In this document: positions 8,206-16,344 of the stretch, piece after piece
Layout of the letters: every line of letters begins with the position of its first letter
Numbering within the stretch: the stretch's first letter is position 1
NCBI GenBank assembly: GCA_011525685.1
Contig: WYBW01000163.1
Coordinates: forward strand, 1-54,290
Reading direction: 5' to 3'
Source: Verrucomicrobiia bacterium
GTDB taxonomy: Bacteria; Verrucomicrobiota; Verrucomicrobiia; Limisphaerales; JADLHS01
DNA length: 54,290 nucleotides
Program-made: the position numbers and the translations under genes
Notes under the pieces: model-generated
What the model saw: only the letters and a program-made list of their open reading frames with translations
Database searches by the model: none
Told to the model about the DNA's origin: nothing

Positions 8206-9546
8206 TCATTTCAAACCATTGGCGGCGCGGAGAACTCCATCAACCATCGTGCGTCCCAGCGTTTCGCCATAGAAGCTCACGCTGGCTTCGTAACCGCCCT
8301 TGCGCCATTCCTCCGCCGGCAGAATGTAACTGACCCATTCATCGGCCAGGCCTCCAATCGCGATGTGCCTCGCCCCGGTGGACTCCCGCGCTTTCCTCTT
8401 GAGCTCCATGCCCAACTCCGCCGCCATCTCACCCGGCACGCCCAGGATCACCAGGTCGCCCAGGCGAAAGGCCGTGCTCCGCGTCTGCGCCGGTTGCAAG
8501 GCACCAAGCAGGCCGCCGATCATGGTTTCGTTCAATCCATATTCCGCGCCACCCGTGCTCATGAAGTCGGGATGCCAGGCAATCTTGGGAAGCATGATGG
8601 TTTCCGTGTGCCACGCAAGTTCCTTGGGCTGGTGTGGCCGGATGGTTTCCCAAGCTCGCCACGCGTGGATGCCCATCTCGCGGCCGTACCGTTCCGCGCG
8701 TTCCCAGCGGCTGCCAGCCTCGGCTGGCGGCGTTGGCGATTGGTCGCCCTCCGCGCCGTTGTAATACATCGCGACGACGCCCGAACCGATCAACGCCTCC
8801 ACCGTGCGCTGCAAATGCCCCGGCCAGTCGCCGGAGAACAGCATGTCCTCGGCGGCCATGAACGTCGGGTGCGCCGTCCAGTTGACCAGGACGGCCATTG
8901 GTTTGCCCTCGTGTGTGTCCACGCGGGTGACGGTCAAATCGGTGTCATGACTGGTCAGACCCTTGCGACGGTTTCTGTTTCGGTCCGGCACGCTCACGGT
9001 GGTGGAACCCGCCACCACCGGGGTGAGCTTTTGGCCGGCCTGGCGGACGGCTGTGGCCAGTTTCTCCGCCGTGTGATCGAACAATTCCTTGTGAAACAAG
9101 CCGATTTGCGGGATGCCGAACTTGTTGCCCGGATGCAGCGCCATCATGTCGAAGCTGGTGTGCGTATGACTGGGGAGCAGCATGATCTGGCCGGCGCTCC
9201 AGCCTTCCGCGGAAAGGCGTTCAATCACGGCGGCCTTGAACTGCGGTGGAAACGCCAGAACGTCCGCCGTGACCAGCGCGAATTTCCGCTCGCCGCGCGC
9301 CAGCACGAGCGCCTTGACCCAGACGGGGTCGTGAACGCCGAGCGCGGGTTTGCTCATTCGCGCGCCGTAACCGCCCAAGGCGGCTTTCATTTCAAGTGGC
9401 GGGGTGAGATTCACCCGGGCGACGCCGGCTTCAAGCGTCGAAGCTTCGGCGGCTAGAATGTGAGTTACTGAATGGAACACTCCGCAGAGCAGCGTGAGAA
9501 GGCTGAGGAGTCCAAACAACTTTTGGAGGCTAAGGTTGAGATTCAT
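8206..9546 (-). CDS. Neutral/alkaline ceramidase-like exported hydrolase
   Basis: 446 residues with an N-terminal hydrophobic signal (FGLLSLLTLLCGVFHSV, probable cleavage near LAA-EAS at about residue 33). Family marks of the neutral/alkaline non-lysosomal ceramidase N-terminal domain are visible: AGVARVNLTPPLEMKA (41-56), FALVTADVLAF (89-99), LPSHTHTSFD (124-133, zinc-binding His motif), VNWTAHPT, FSGDWPG and YYNGAEGDQSP. Known ceramidases hydrolyse the amide bond of ceramide and use a zinc-activated Ser in the N-terminal domain. Bacterial homologues of this short form lack the C-terminal Ig-like domain and have uncertain substrates. No Shine-Dalgarno sequence precedes the ATG. A repeat element (9602-9746) lies just upstream. 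Confidence 0.85.
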   Translation of the reverse strand: MNLNLSLQKLFGLLSLLTLLCGVFHSVTHILAAEASTLEAGVARVNLTPPLEMKAALGGYGARMSKPALGVHDPVWVKALVLARGERKFALVTADVLAFPPQFKAAVIERLSAEGWSAGQIMLLPSHTHTSFDMMALHPGNKFGIPQIGLFHKELFDHTAEKLATAVRQAGQKLTPVVAGSTTVSVPDRNRNRRKGLTSHDTDLTVTRVDTHEGKPMAVLVNWTAHPTFMAAEDMLFSGDWPGHLQRTVEALIGSGVVAMYYNGAEGDQSPTPPAEAGSRWERAERYGREMGIHAWRAWETIRPHQPKELAWHTETIMLPKIAWHPDFMSTGGAEYGLNETMIGGLLGALQPAQTRSTAFRLGDLVILGVPGEMAAELGMELKRKARESTGARHIAIGGLADEWVSYILPAEEWRKGGYEASVSFYGETLGRTMVDGVLRAANGLK

Positions 9547-9601
9547 AGGCGACGGTCAGAAATGGCTGAGTGGGATAATCTGCACTTTCATCCAACTGTT
9601 T

Positions 9602-9746
9602 CATGAGCACCGGACTTCAGCCCGGTGGGAGCGAGCGTTGCGTGGGCGAGCCGTTTCAACGGCGTGGCCACCGCTGGTGGAAGCCGCTGAAGCGGCTGAA
9701 ACCCTTGAGCGTCCGGTTCACCGGGCTGAAGCCCGGTGCTAATGAG
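9602..9746. repeat. Interspersed inverted-repeat element, family A, copy 2
   Basis: A 145-bp element whose 26-28 nt outer arms (9602-9627 and 9719-9746; CACCGGGCTTCAGCCCGGTG type) are nearly perfect inverse copies. Each arm is itself a hairpin. Inner CCGTTTCAACGG and GCCGCTGAAGCGGC stems lie near 9651 and 9683. It is laid out like the element at 1680-1825. It fills the gap between the ceramidase-like start (9546) and the CocE-type stop (9806), both on the minus strand. Confidence 0.88.
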
Positions 9747-9805
9747 ATGGCAGGGAAATCCCGAGATCATGAGTCGCGAAGCAGAAGTGGTTCGCCGCGT
9801 GGTGT

Positions 9806-11515
9806 TCACCGCGGGATGACGGGCAGGATCAGATGCGAGGGTCGTTCCGTGTCGTGGAAAACCTTTTGCTTCGCGGCCAGCATTTCCGTGTCCGTGCCAA
9901 AGGGTCTTCCACTATTGGGATTGCGGTCGAAGCGCGGGAAGTTGCTGCTGGAAACTTCGAGGCGGATGCGATGGCCGCGCTTGAAGAGATTGCTGGTGAC
10001 CCAAAGATCAATCTCGAAACGCTCGGCCCTGCCCGGCTCAAGCAACGCAGGCTTCTCCATGCCGCTGCGATAACGCGCGCGGATGATGCCATCGCAGAGA
10101 TTGTAGGCCTTGCCGTCGGGATGGACATCTACCAGTTTGGCGGTGAAGTCCGTGTCGCGCGCGCTTGAAGCCGCGTAGAGAATCATCTTCACCGGACCGG
10201 TCACTTCTACGTCCTGCTCCAGCGGCGCGGTCGAATACACCAGCACGTCCTGGCGCTCTTCAACTTTGGTCTGGTCGTAGGGACCGGCCGAAGCTCCCAC
10301 CAGGTTGTTCCCGCCAACGGTGGGCACAGGGTCATCGCCATCGTACGTGAATTCGTCGGGCTTCTCCTCCTTGGGTGCGGTGGTGTCCAACGAGCCATCG
10401 CCCTTGAGCGAGTTTGCCTTGCCGCCGCTGTGCAGGTAGTAGGACGTGAACACCGTGCGCTCGAGTGGCCATTCGTTTTCGCCACGCCACCGGTTTTCAC
10501 CCATCACGAACAAGTAATACGCTGGCCAATTCTGCACGCCGGTTTCACGGCCTTTCAACCAGTACTCGAACCACTTGAACTGCCAGGACGCCACGCTGAG
10601 TCTGGCCACGTCGCCGAAGTCGAGTTCGCCGACCTTGCGACCACCCACACCATGCGCCCACGGTCCCATGATGACGAACTGGTTGCGGCGCGCGAGGCGG
10701 TCGCGCGAACTGGCGCGGACCTTGGCAGCCATGTCCAGCGTGGCCTTCGAGAAAATGTCGTACCAGCCGCCGATGTTCAGGATGGGCACGGTCACGTCCG
10801 CGTGACGATGCTCGATGCTCCGCTTGCGCCAGTAATCGTCGTAGGTCGGATGCGCCACCCAGTCATTGAGGTAAGGAACTTTCTTCTCAAACTGATCGCC
10901 GAACGTGTTCAGCGGCAGATGCCGGAAAGTGTCAGGCAACTTGTCGGGACTGACGGCCACCCCGCCCACCGCCGCGCCCCAACCCATCAACAGCGCCAGT
11001 TGGAACGCCCCACCCGAGTAGGCGATGTCGTAGGCATTGTCGAACGGCACGACCGGCACCATGGCCTTGAGATGTTGGCTGGCGTTGGCCGCCGAAGCCC
11101 ACTGCGTCCAGCCGACATAGGAGCCACCGGCGGTGCCGATGTCACCATTGCACCACGGCTGTTTGCCGACCCATTCCTGCGTGTCGAAACCATCCTCGAC
11201 ATCGTAGCGGAACGGATCCCAAGCGCCTTCCGATTTGCCCCGCCCGCGGCAATCCTGCACCACCACGACATAGCCCGCCGCGGTGTAGTGTTTCCCATCG
11301 TCCCACTGCTCATCCATCTTCCCGTAGGGCGAACGCATCAACACCACCGGGTATCGTCCCTCAGCTTTTGGCCGCCAGATGTTGGCGGTGAGCTGAACGC
11401 CGTCGCGCATGGCGATTTTGACATCGGACTCAAAAATAAACGGCCGCTCGGCCGGTTGCGCCAACAGCGAGGTGGCGAGGAAAAGCGATGCGAGAAGTGG
11501 AGGATTCGTTTTCAC
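9806..11515 (-). CDS. CocE/NonD family hydrolase (X-Pro dipeptidyl-peptidase/cocaine-esterase type)
   Basis: 569 residues from a GTG start at 11515, with signal peptide MKTNPPLLASLFLATSLLAQ. The alpha/beta-hydrolase core shows RDGVQLTANIWRP (37-49), YPVVLMRSPYGK, VVVVQDCRGRGKSEG (83-97, oxyanion-loop region) and GTAGGSYVGW (127-136), with nucleophile Ser132 in GGSYVG. The C-terminal third (VTGPVKMILYAASSARDTDF, VSSSNFPRFDRNPNSG) is the jelly-roll domain of the CocE/NonD and X-Pro peptidase group. Members cleave acyl esters or N-terminal X-Pro dipeptides and acylate amines; the substrate here is unknown. Export is likely. It is transcribed in the same direction as the ceramidase-like gene, but a repeat lies between them. 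Confidence 0.9.
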   Translation of the reverse strand: MKTNPPLLASLFLATSLLAQPAERPFIFESDVKIAMRDGVQLTANIWRPKAEGRYPVVLMRSPYGKMDEQWDDGKHYTAAGYVVVVQDCRGRGKSEGAWDPFRYDVEDGFDTQEWVGKQPWCNGDIGTAGGSYVGWTQWASAANASQHLKAMVPVVPFDNAYDIAYSGGAFQLALLMGWGAAVGGVAVSPDKLPDTFRHLPLNTFGDQFEKKVPYLNDWVAHPTYDDYWRKRSIEHRHADVTVPILNIGGWYDIFSKATLDMAAKVRASSRDRLARRNQFVIMGPWAHGVGGRKVGELDFGDVARLSVASWQFKWFEYWLKGRETGVQNWPAYYLFVMGENRWRGENEWPLERTVFTSYYLHSGGKANSLKGDGSLDTTAPKEEKPDEFTYDGDDPVPTVGGNNLVGASAGPYDQTKVEERQDVLVYSTAPLEQDVEVTGPVKMILYAASSARDTDFTAKLVDVHPDGKAYNLCDGIIRARYRSGMEKPALLEPGRAERFEIDLWVTSNLFKRGHRIRLEVSSSNFPRFDRNPNSGRPFGTDTEMLAAKQKVFHDTERPSHLILPVIPR

Positions 11516-11656
11516 GGCGGCATTGAATCAGTAAGTGCGGCCGCAAGTCCAGCCGACTGATTCAGGCTTTCAATTCCCGGCCTGAGGAATAAATTCCGCC
11601 CAACGGAAAGCGATCCAATGAAAGTAATCCCTCAGTCTTGCCCGGCGAGAACGCGC

Positions 11657-11789
11657 GTAGCGCAGGATTCCATCCTGCCGTATCGCGGATTTCCAATTCG
11701 CGGGTCTTCGCCAGCACGAGCGATTCAGAGCTTGCGGCAGATTTGCCGAATCGAATTCGGCGATACAGCAGATTGGAAATCTGCGCTAC
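11657..11789. repeat. Interspersed inverted-repeat element, family C, copy 1
   Basis: A 133-bp element with outer arms GTAGCGCAG(A/G)TTTCCAATCTGC-like at both ends (11657-11678 and 11768-11789) and inner arms TATCGCGG.../CGGCGATA. The same sequence in the opposite orientation is found at 15083-15215. Its right end stops about 20 nt before the TTG start of the DUF1080 gene, so it occupies what would normally be that gene's promoter and leader. Confidence 0.87.
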
Positions 11790-11809
11790 ACCCTGGCAAG
11801 ACTGGCGCT

Positions 11810-12421
11810 TTGGCTATAAAAACAACCTTCCCTTTACTTGTCAGCCTGTTGCTCCTCGGCTGCGCGGCCAGCCCACAGGATGAACCGAAATGGATTTCCC
11901 TTTTCAACGGCAAAGACCTCACGGGCTGGACGGTTCGCGGGAAAGCCACCTGGTCGGTCGAGAATGGCGTTCTGGTTGGCATCGGTGGCATGGGACACAT
12001 TTACACCGATGTCACCTGTTCGGACTTTGAGTTGAAGGGCAAGTTCCGCATCACGGAGCAGGGCGTAAAAGCCAACAGCGGACTCTACTTCCGCGCCCAT
12101 CCGCCGGCCGATAATCCCGATGGCTTTCCGCGCGGTTACGAAGCGCAGATCTGCAACAGTCAGGATGCCTACACCGGCTGGTTGTGGAAACCCGGCAAGC
12201 CGACCGGCAAGGCGACTGAACTGCTCACCAAGGATGGCGAATGGTTCGAGTACCGCATCCGCGCCGTGGGCGAACACATTCAATTCTGGATCAACGACAA
12301 GCTGGTGATGACCTACAACGACGACGAATATAAAGCGGGCCACTTCGCCATCCAGGGTCACAACCCCGGCATGAAGATCGAGGCGAAGGAACTGTATTTC
12401 CGGAATTTGAGCCGACCGTAA
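11810..12421 (+). CDS. DUF1080 (3-keto-disaccharide hydrolase-like) lipoprotein
   Basis: 203 residues. The best start is TTG at 11810, which gives a lipoprotein signal (MAIKTTFPLLVSLLLLGC) with Cys18 as the lipidation site. Earlier in-frame starts would translate the repeat element upstream. The mature part is a typical DUF1080 jelly roll: WISLFNGKDLTGWTVRG, WSVENGVLVG, DFELKGKFRI, NSGLYFRAHPP, GYEAQICNS, WFEYRIRAVGEHIQFWINDK and GHFAIQGHNPG. DUF1080 proteins are abundant in Verrucomicrobia and Planctomycetes, and some hydrolyse 3-keto-glucosides. A periplasmic, membrane-anchored sugar-processing role is inferred. The next gene starts only 10 nt later. Confidence 0.85.
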   Translation: MAIKTTFPLLVSLLLLGCAASPQDEPKWISLFNGKDLTGWTVRGKATWSVENGVLVGIGGMGHIYTDVTCSDFELKGKFRITEQGVKANSGLYFRAHPPADNPDGFPRGYEAQICNSQDAYTGWLWKPGKPTGKATELLTKDGEWFEYRIRAVGEHIQFWINDKLVMTYNDDEYKAGHFAIQGHNPGMKIEAKELYFRNLSRP

Positions 12422-12431
12422 TTGCGAATCC

Positions 12432-12911
12432 GTGTGTGCGACATTTGAGCAACCGAAGCACTTGAACGCTGTCTGTTACCAGCGCGTGGTTCGGACAGTG
12501 CGACCGTTGATCATCGTCAGCGCCTTGCTCCTTTCTGGACTGGCGCTGATCGCACTGTGGCGACGCGCGGCGGCCGGGGCGCAGATTTCAGCTACACAGT
12601 GGGTGTTTGGTGGCAGTCTCGGCCTGTGGGTTGCCGTGATAGCCTGGCTGGGCTTGCGGCTGGAACTGTGGAATCGTCACCACCTGGAGTTTCGGGAGCA
12701 TGGCCTTTTCCTGGCCGGGCGCGGCGGCGTCCCTTTCCACAAATTTCTTGATTGGTCAATCACGCCTGACCCCGTCGAACCGCGATACACTCGTTTGCGG
12801 CTGACTTACAAGTCAGGCTTCGCGCGAAAGCAGTGGACGATGTTGCTGGACGATGAGGCGCAGATTTCAGAATTGCGCGATTCACTGAACAAGGCGCTTC
12901 GTCGAAGTTAG
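12432..12911 (+). CDS. Hypothetical two-helix membrane protein
   Basis: 159 residues from GTG at 12432; a later GTG or TTG in the first 25 residues is equally possible. Two hydrophobic helices, PLIIVSALLLSGLALIAL and WVFGGSLGLWVAVIAWLGL, are followed by a roughly 80-residue soluble tail with beta-rich character (LEFREHGLFLAGRGGVPFHK ... RLRLTYKSG ... WTMLLDDEAQISELRDSL). The layout resembles small bacterial membrane proteins with a PH-like cytoplasmic domain, but no family can be named. It lies 10 nt after the DUF1080 gene and is probably cotranscribed with it. Confidence 0.6.
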   Translation: MCATFEQPKHLNAVCYQRVVRTVRPLIIVSALLLSGLALIALWRRAAAGAQISATQWVFGGSLGLWVAVIAWLGLRLELWNRHHLEFREHGLFLAGRGGVPFHKFLDWSITPDPVEPRYTRLRLTYKSGFARKQWTMLLDDEAQISELRDSLNKALRRS

Positions 12912-13039
12912 GGCGATTGAGTTGCTCGGTGGGAGGAGGCTCGATCTCGCATCAATGCTCAAAACTTGGAGAGAGGCGCAGCAGCATTGTTCTGACAAAG
13001 TGACCATTTCAAGCGTCGGCCGTTTCTTGGCCGCTTCAT

Positions 13040-13084
13040 CACCCCGGTCCTCTCCCGCTGGGAGAGGGATCAAGGGAGAGGGAG
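13040..13084. repeat. Pyrimidine/purine hairpin repeat, family E, single arm
   Basis: Contains the hairpin CCTCTCCCGCTGGGAGAGG followed by GATCAAGGGAGAGGG. It matches one arm of the larger element at 33253-33404 and sits in the 250-bp convergent gap after the small membrane protein gene. No gene is seen in this gap. Confidence 0.65.
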
Positions 13085-13164
13085 ACTCGCACGGACAATT
13101 CACATTCCCAATTCCACTGAACCACGAAACTCCCGGAGCTCGCGTCGCTTATCTCTCCGACGCT

Positions 13165-15021
13165 CTACTTCAACCAGACCAAACCGTGCGCCGGCAAATC
13201 CGCTGCCTTGGCCCCAAACTGAACCCGCGCCGGCTGATCGAGGAAGTTGTAAACGCACGCCTCCTGGCCAAACAAAACCAGCCCCACGCCGGAAGGCGAC
13301 TGGAACTGCAAGCCAAGCGGGGACAGCAGCGCCAGCCGTATCCGGTCTGCCAGCGCCTCTGGCAAACTCGAGAATCCGAGCGGCCTGGGTGAGAGCAGCC
13401 ATTCTCCCTCCTTGCCGAAATCCTCCTCCGAGAAAGTCCGTACGTTCAGCACGAACACCTGTCCCCGCCCCACGCGGTGGTGCGTCAGAAATGGTACCCG
13501 CTGTTCACCCATTGCCGCGTTCACTGGCACCGCGCAGCCGGCAGGCTTCAACCTCGCCCCCAAATCCACCGGCACTTCTGCGGCAGCCGATTCTCCCTCC
13601 ATCTCGAAACGACTTGCCGAGCCGGGCACGTCATCCGGCGTCAACTCAACCCCGGCGAGCGTGAAAGATTCAGACCCAAGCGCCTTCAGCAAGGCGGGTG
13701 TCACGACCAGCGTGGCGCCGCCTTTCAAGTGTCGCCCCATCTTTTCGAGCAGCTTCGCATCCGCCGCCGCCTGCACGGGAAGGAAGGCCACTCTGGCATC
13801 TTTCGGATATTCCGCTACCGGCAGAATCGGAAGACCAATCATCCCGAGGTAATCCGCCAAGTACATGTTTCCGCTGCTTTCGCTTCCGGGCGGTTTGTAA
13901 AAGGCAATGCCGCGCCGGCTCTTGCCGCGGATCCGGCTGGCCAGTTCCTGTAACTCCCGCAGTCGCTCGGCCAACAAGGCGTCACCCGGATGCGGCGTCA
14001 TCAAGTCGCCCAGGCGGAACAAGGTGAGTTCCTGCGCGCCGGCCAGTACGCTTTGGTAAGCCTGGTCCACGAAGTTCTGCGCGCTGCACTCGATGTGGTC
14101 GAACCATGCCCCGCGCACCTTCTTCCCCGCGATTGCACTGAGCCAGCGGAAGTTCATGTAACCTTCGGTCGGTTGCACGAATCCCATGCGCCGGGTCTGC
14201 GGATTGCGGACTTCCGTACCGACCCAAATGGTCTCGAACGGCACCGACATTCTCGGCGGATCGTAGCCAAAGAGATGGAACCGATCATACCACTGCGGAT
14301 ACTTGAGGATGAGTCTTGTCCGGCGATTGGCCGCCCGCGTCGGTTGCACGATCATCGGTTCAATGAGTGACACCAGCAGGTCCCGGCGGTATTCGCCCCA
14401 GGAACGCCCGCCTCGGGCCTGATCGGATTCCGACGAAACGTCACCGGTGCAGTAGAAATCGTCCACGATGATCTGATCGAAGATGGGCGCGTTCTCAGTG
14501 AAAAAGCCGGCCACATCGGCGCGGGTTTTCGGACTCTCCCAATTCAGCCAGTCCAGCCCGCCGGTCTGGCGCACGCCGAATTTCGCTCCCGGCACCGTCG
14601 CGATGCCGCCGCTACATTCGATGCCGTGGCGGAGGAAGTCGTCACGAACCTCCCGCAGTTTGGCCGGCGAAACGTATTCATCGCCGCGCCGGCCTTCGAG
14701 AAACAGGCGCGAGACCCGCAACGGTTCGAGCGTGCGCAGGACCTTCTCTCTGGACTCAGGAGTGGCAAGGTGCTGTTGCACGTCGCCCGCGGTGCAATAA
14801 ACGCTGAACCTGAGCGGGGCGCTTGCGGCAGAGGCGAACGAGCCACTCACCGCCAGGAACAACGTGATCAGCACGCAGCCGGAAGACACAGCAGGACCGT
14901 GGCGGGAAAGGAAGGGGCAAGCCGCTTTCGCGCCTCTGATCACCACGCTGAGAGCGGAGTCGTCATGACGCTTTGCCACCTCGCTGCAAATGCCGTGGCT
15001 CGCGCGTTTCGCGGATTTCAT
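13165..15021 (-). CDS. Exported protein with TIM-barrel-like and glutamine-amidotransferase-like regions, function unknown
   Basis: 618 residues from the ATG at 15021. A GTG at 14889 would instead begin directly with a good signal peptide (MSSGCVLITLFLAVSGSFASA) and may be the true start, because the 44 residues before it look unlike coding sequence. Residues after the signal (LRFSVYCTAGDVQQHLATPE, VSRLFLEGRRGDEYVSPAKL, FDQIIVDDFYCTGD, VRGAWFDHIEC) suggest a barrel resembling glycosidases. The region around AVAFLPVQ... LLEKMGRHLKGGATLVVTPAL resembles the GATase-like domain found in GH42-type enzymes. The C terminus is beta-rich and ends in a short 'YNFLDQPARVQFGAKAADL' segment. No catalytic acid pair could be assigned. 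Confidence 0.62.
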   Translation of the reverse strand: MKSAKRASHGICSEVAKRHDDSALSVVIRGAKAACPFLSRHGPAVSSGCVLITLFLAVSGSFASAASAPLRFSVYCTAGDVQQHLATPESREKVLRTLEPLRVSRLFLEGRRGDEYVSPAKLREVRDDFLRHGIECSGGIATVPGAKFGVRQTGGLDWLNWESPKTRADVAGFFTENAPIFDQIIVDDFYCTGDVSSESDQARGGRSWGEYRRDLLVSLIEPMIVQPTRAANRRTRLILKYPQWYDRFHLFGYDPPRMSVPFETIWVGTEVRNPQTRRMGFVQPTEGYMNFRWLSAIAGKKVRGAWFDHIECSAQNFVDQAYQSVLAGAQELTLFRLGDLMTPHPGDALLAERLRELQELASRIRGKSRRGIAFYKPPGSESSGNMYLADYLGMIGLPILPVAEYPKDARVAFLPVQAAADAKLLEKMGRHLKGGATLVVTPALLKALGSESFTLAGVELTPDDVPGSASRFEMEGESAAAEVPVDLGARLKPAGCAVPVNAAMGEQRVPFLTHHRVGRGQVFVLNVRTFSEEDFGKEGEWLLSPRPLGFSSLPEALADRIRLALLSPLGLQFQSPSGVGLVLFGQEACVYNFLDQPARVQFGAKAADLPAHGLVWLK

Positions 15022-15082
15022 GGTTTGCAAATGTCCTGCTCTACGTCAGCCGCTCCAGGCGATGCCTCATTCGAGCCCGACG

Positions 15083-15215
15083 GTAGCGCATATTTTCAAT
15101 CTGAGGTATCGCCGAATTCCCTCCGGCAGATCAACCAAACGCTCGGAATCGCCGGTGCTGGCGACAGTGCGCGGATTGGAAATCCGCGATACCGCTGGAT
15201 GGAATCCCGCGCTAC
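15083..15215. repeat. Interspersed inverted-repeat element, family C, copy 2 (inverted relative to copy 1)
   Basis: A 133-bp element which, reverse-complemented, matches 11657-11789 along its length: GTAGCGC ends, a GGATTCCATCC stem, TATCGCGGATTTCCAA and AATTCGGCGATA. It lies in the intergenic stretch 15031-15303, which holds no gene otherwise. The two copies flank a roughly 3.3 kb segment containing the DUF1080, membrane-protein and TIM-barrel-like genes. Confidence 0.85.
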
Positions 15216-15303
15216 GAGCGCGCACGCCACACAAAATTGAGGCATGACCGCGCCAAGTACTCCAACGTTCATCCGATGTAGAATCAGTCACTCTCCTGAC
15301 GAA

Positions 15304-16215
15304 TCATCGCGAGGTGAACGCTTCGCGAACCGGGCGCGCAATCCAGGCCTCGGGGGGTTTGAGACCAAAAGCGAACGCGATGGTCGCCGCCGTGTCATAG
15401 GTGTCCACCGGCGACTTGATCTCGTATCCGGGCCGAATGTCTGGCCCGGTGATGATCCAAGGAATCTCGATTTCGACCATCGTCGCCCCGCCGTGGCCCT
15501 TGTCCTTGCCGCCATGGTCGGAGGTGATCAGCAGCAGCGTTTGGTCCTTGATTCCGGCTTCTTGAATCGCCCCCATGACTTCGCCAATGAGCATATCTGC
15601 GACCGCCACCGAGGCGTAATACTCCGGCGTGCCGTGGCCATGCTTGTGCCCCGCGCCGTCCACGTGATCGAGATGAATGAAAGTGAAGGTCGGGCGGCGG
15701 GTCTTGATGAACTCCACCGCGCGCCGCGTGGTGTTGGTGGGCCCCGCTGTGTCCTCGATCACATCCACCAGGTTGCGCTCGAACAAACGGCCATAACCGC
15801 CCCAGTCGTGAAACACGCCGGTCACAGCCTTGGGCTTCTGCTCGCGCAAGACGCTGAAGATGGTCGGAAAGATTCCGCCCGGTCCTTTCACGGTGGGGGC
15901 GATGTCGAACTTGTCCGGCTGCCAGTCGTTCGAGGTGACCCCGTGCTGTTCCGGCCCCGCGCCCATGATCATCGAGGCCCAGTTCGGGCTGCTGGACGTG
16001 GGCATCACGCCGCGCGCCCGCAGCGTCCAAGCGCCGGTTTCGCGCAGGCGCTGGAGATTCGGGGCCTCGCCGCGGAGCACGCCGTCCGGACTCAAGCCAT
16101 CCACGCCGATGACGACCATGTGGTTGACCTGGGCGGTCGCGCCCGGTGACAGGAGCGCGGCGGCGGCGGAGAGAACTTGAACCTGCTGTCTGAATGATTT
16201 CATGAAGTTGAACAT
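15304..16215 (-). CDS. Exported alkaline phosphatase/type I phosphodiesterase family protein
   Basis: 303 residues from the ATG at 16215 (a second ATG at 16203 gives the same signal, SFRQQVQVLSAAAALLSPGATAQ). The core has the alkaline phosphatase superfamily order: VIGVDGLSPDG (first metal-binding Asp, residue 39), MPTSSSPNWASMIMG (nucleophile Ser/Thr region), FIHLDHVDGAGHKHGHGT (metal-binding Asp and His) and LLITSDHGGKDKGHGG (Asp-His of the second site). These are features of the nucleotide pyrophosphatase/phosphodiesterase branch. It probably hydrolyses phosphodiesters or phosphomonoesters in the periplasm. Its stop is 89 nt before the family C element, and it lies 129 nt downstream of the next minus-strand gene. 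Confidence 0.87.
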   Translation of the reverse strand: MFNFMKSFRQQVQVLSAAAALLSPGATAQVNHMVVIGVDGLSPDGVLRGEAPNLQRLRETGAWTLRARGVMPTSSSPNWASMIMGAGPEQHGVTSNDWQPDKFDIAPTVKGPGGIFPTIFSVLREQKPKAVTGVFHDWGGYGRLFERNLVDVIEDTAGPTNTTRRAVEFIKTRRPTFTFIHLDHVDGAGHKHGHGTPEYYASVAVADMLIGEVMGAIQEAGIKDQTLLLITSDHGGKDKGHGGATMVEIEIPWIITGPDIRPGYEIKSPVDTYDTAATIAFAFGLKPPEAWIARPVREAFTSR

Positions 16216-16344
16216 GCGTTTCGTTGGTTGCGAACCGATTCTGCCCTTCAACTCGGTGGTCATTCAATCCGGAACTTGGCCAATCGCGGCACTGGGGAAT
16301 TACCGATGGCGACGTTCAACCTCAGCGGATCTCCGCTTCGGGCC

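Noticed and set aside
8080..9456. 458-residue open frame on the plus strand
   Set aside because: It begins inside a family B repeat and runs antisense to the ceramidase-like gene.
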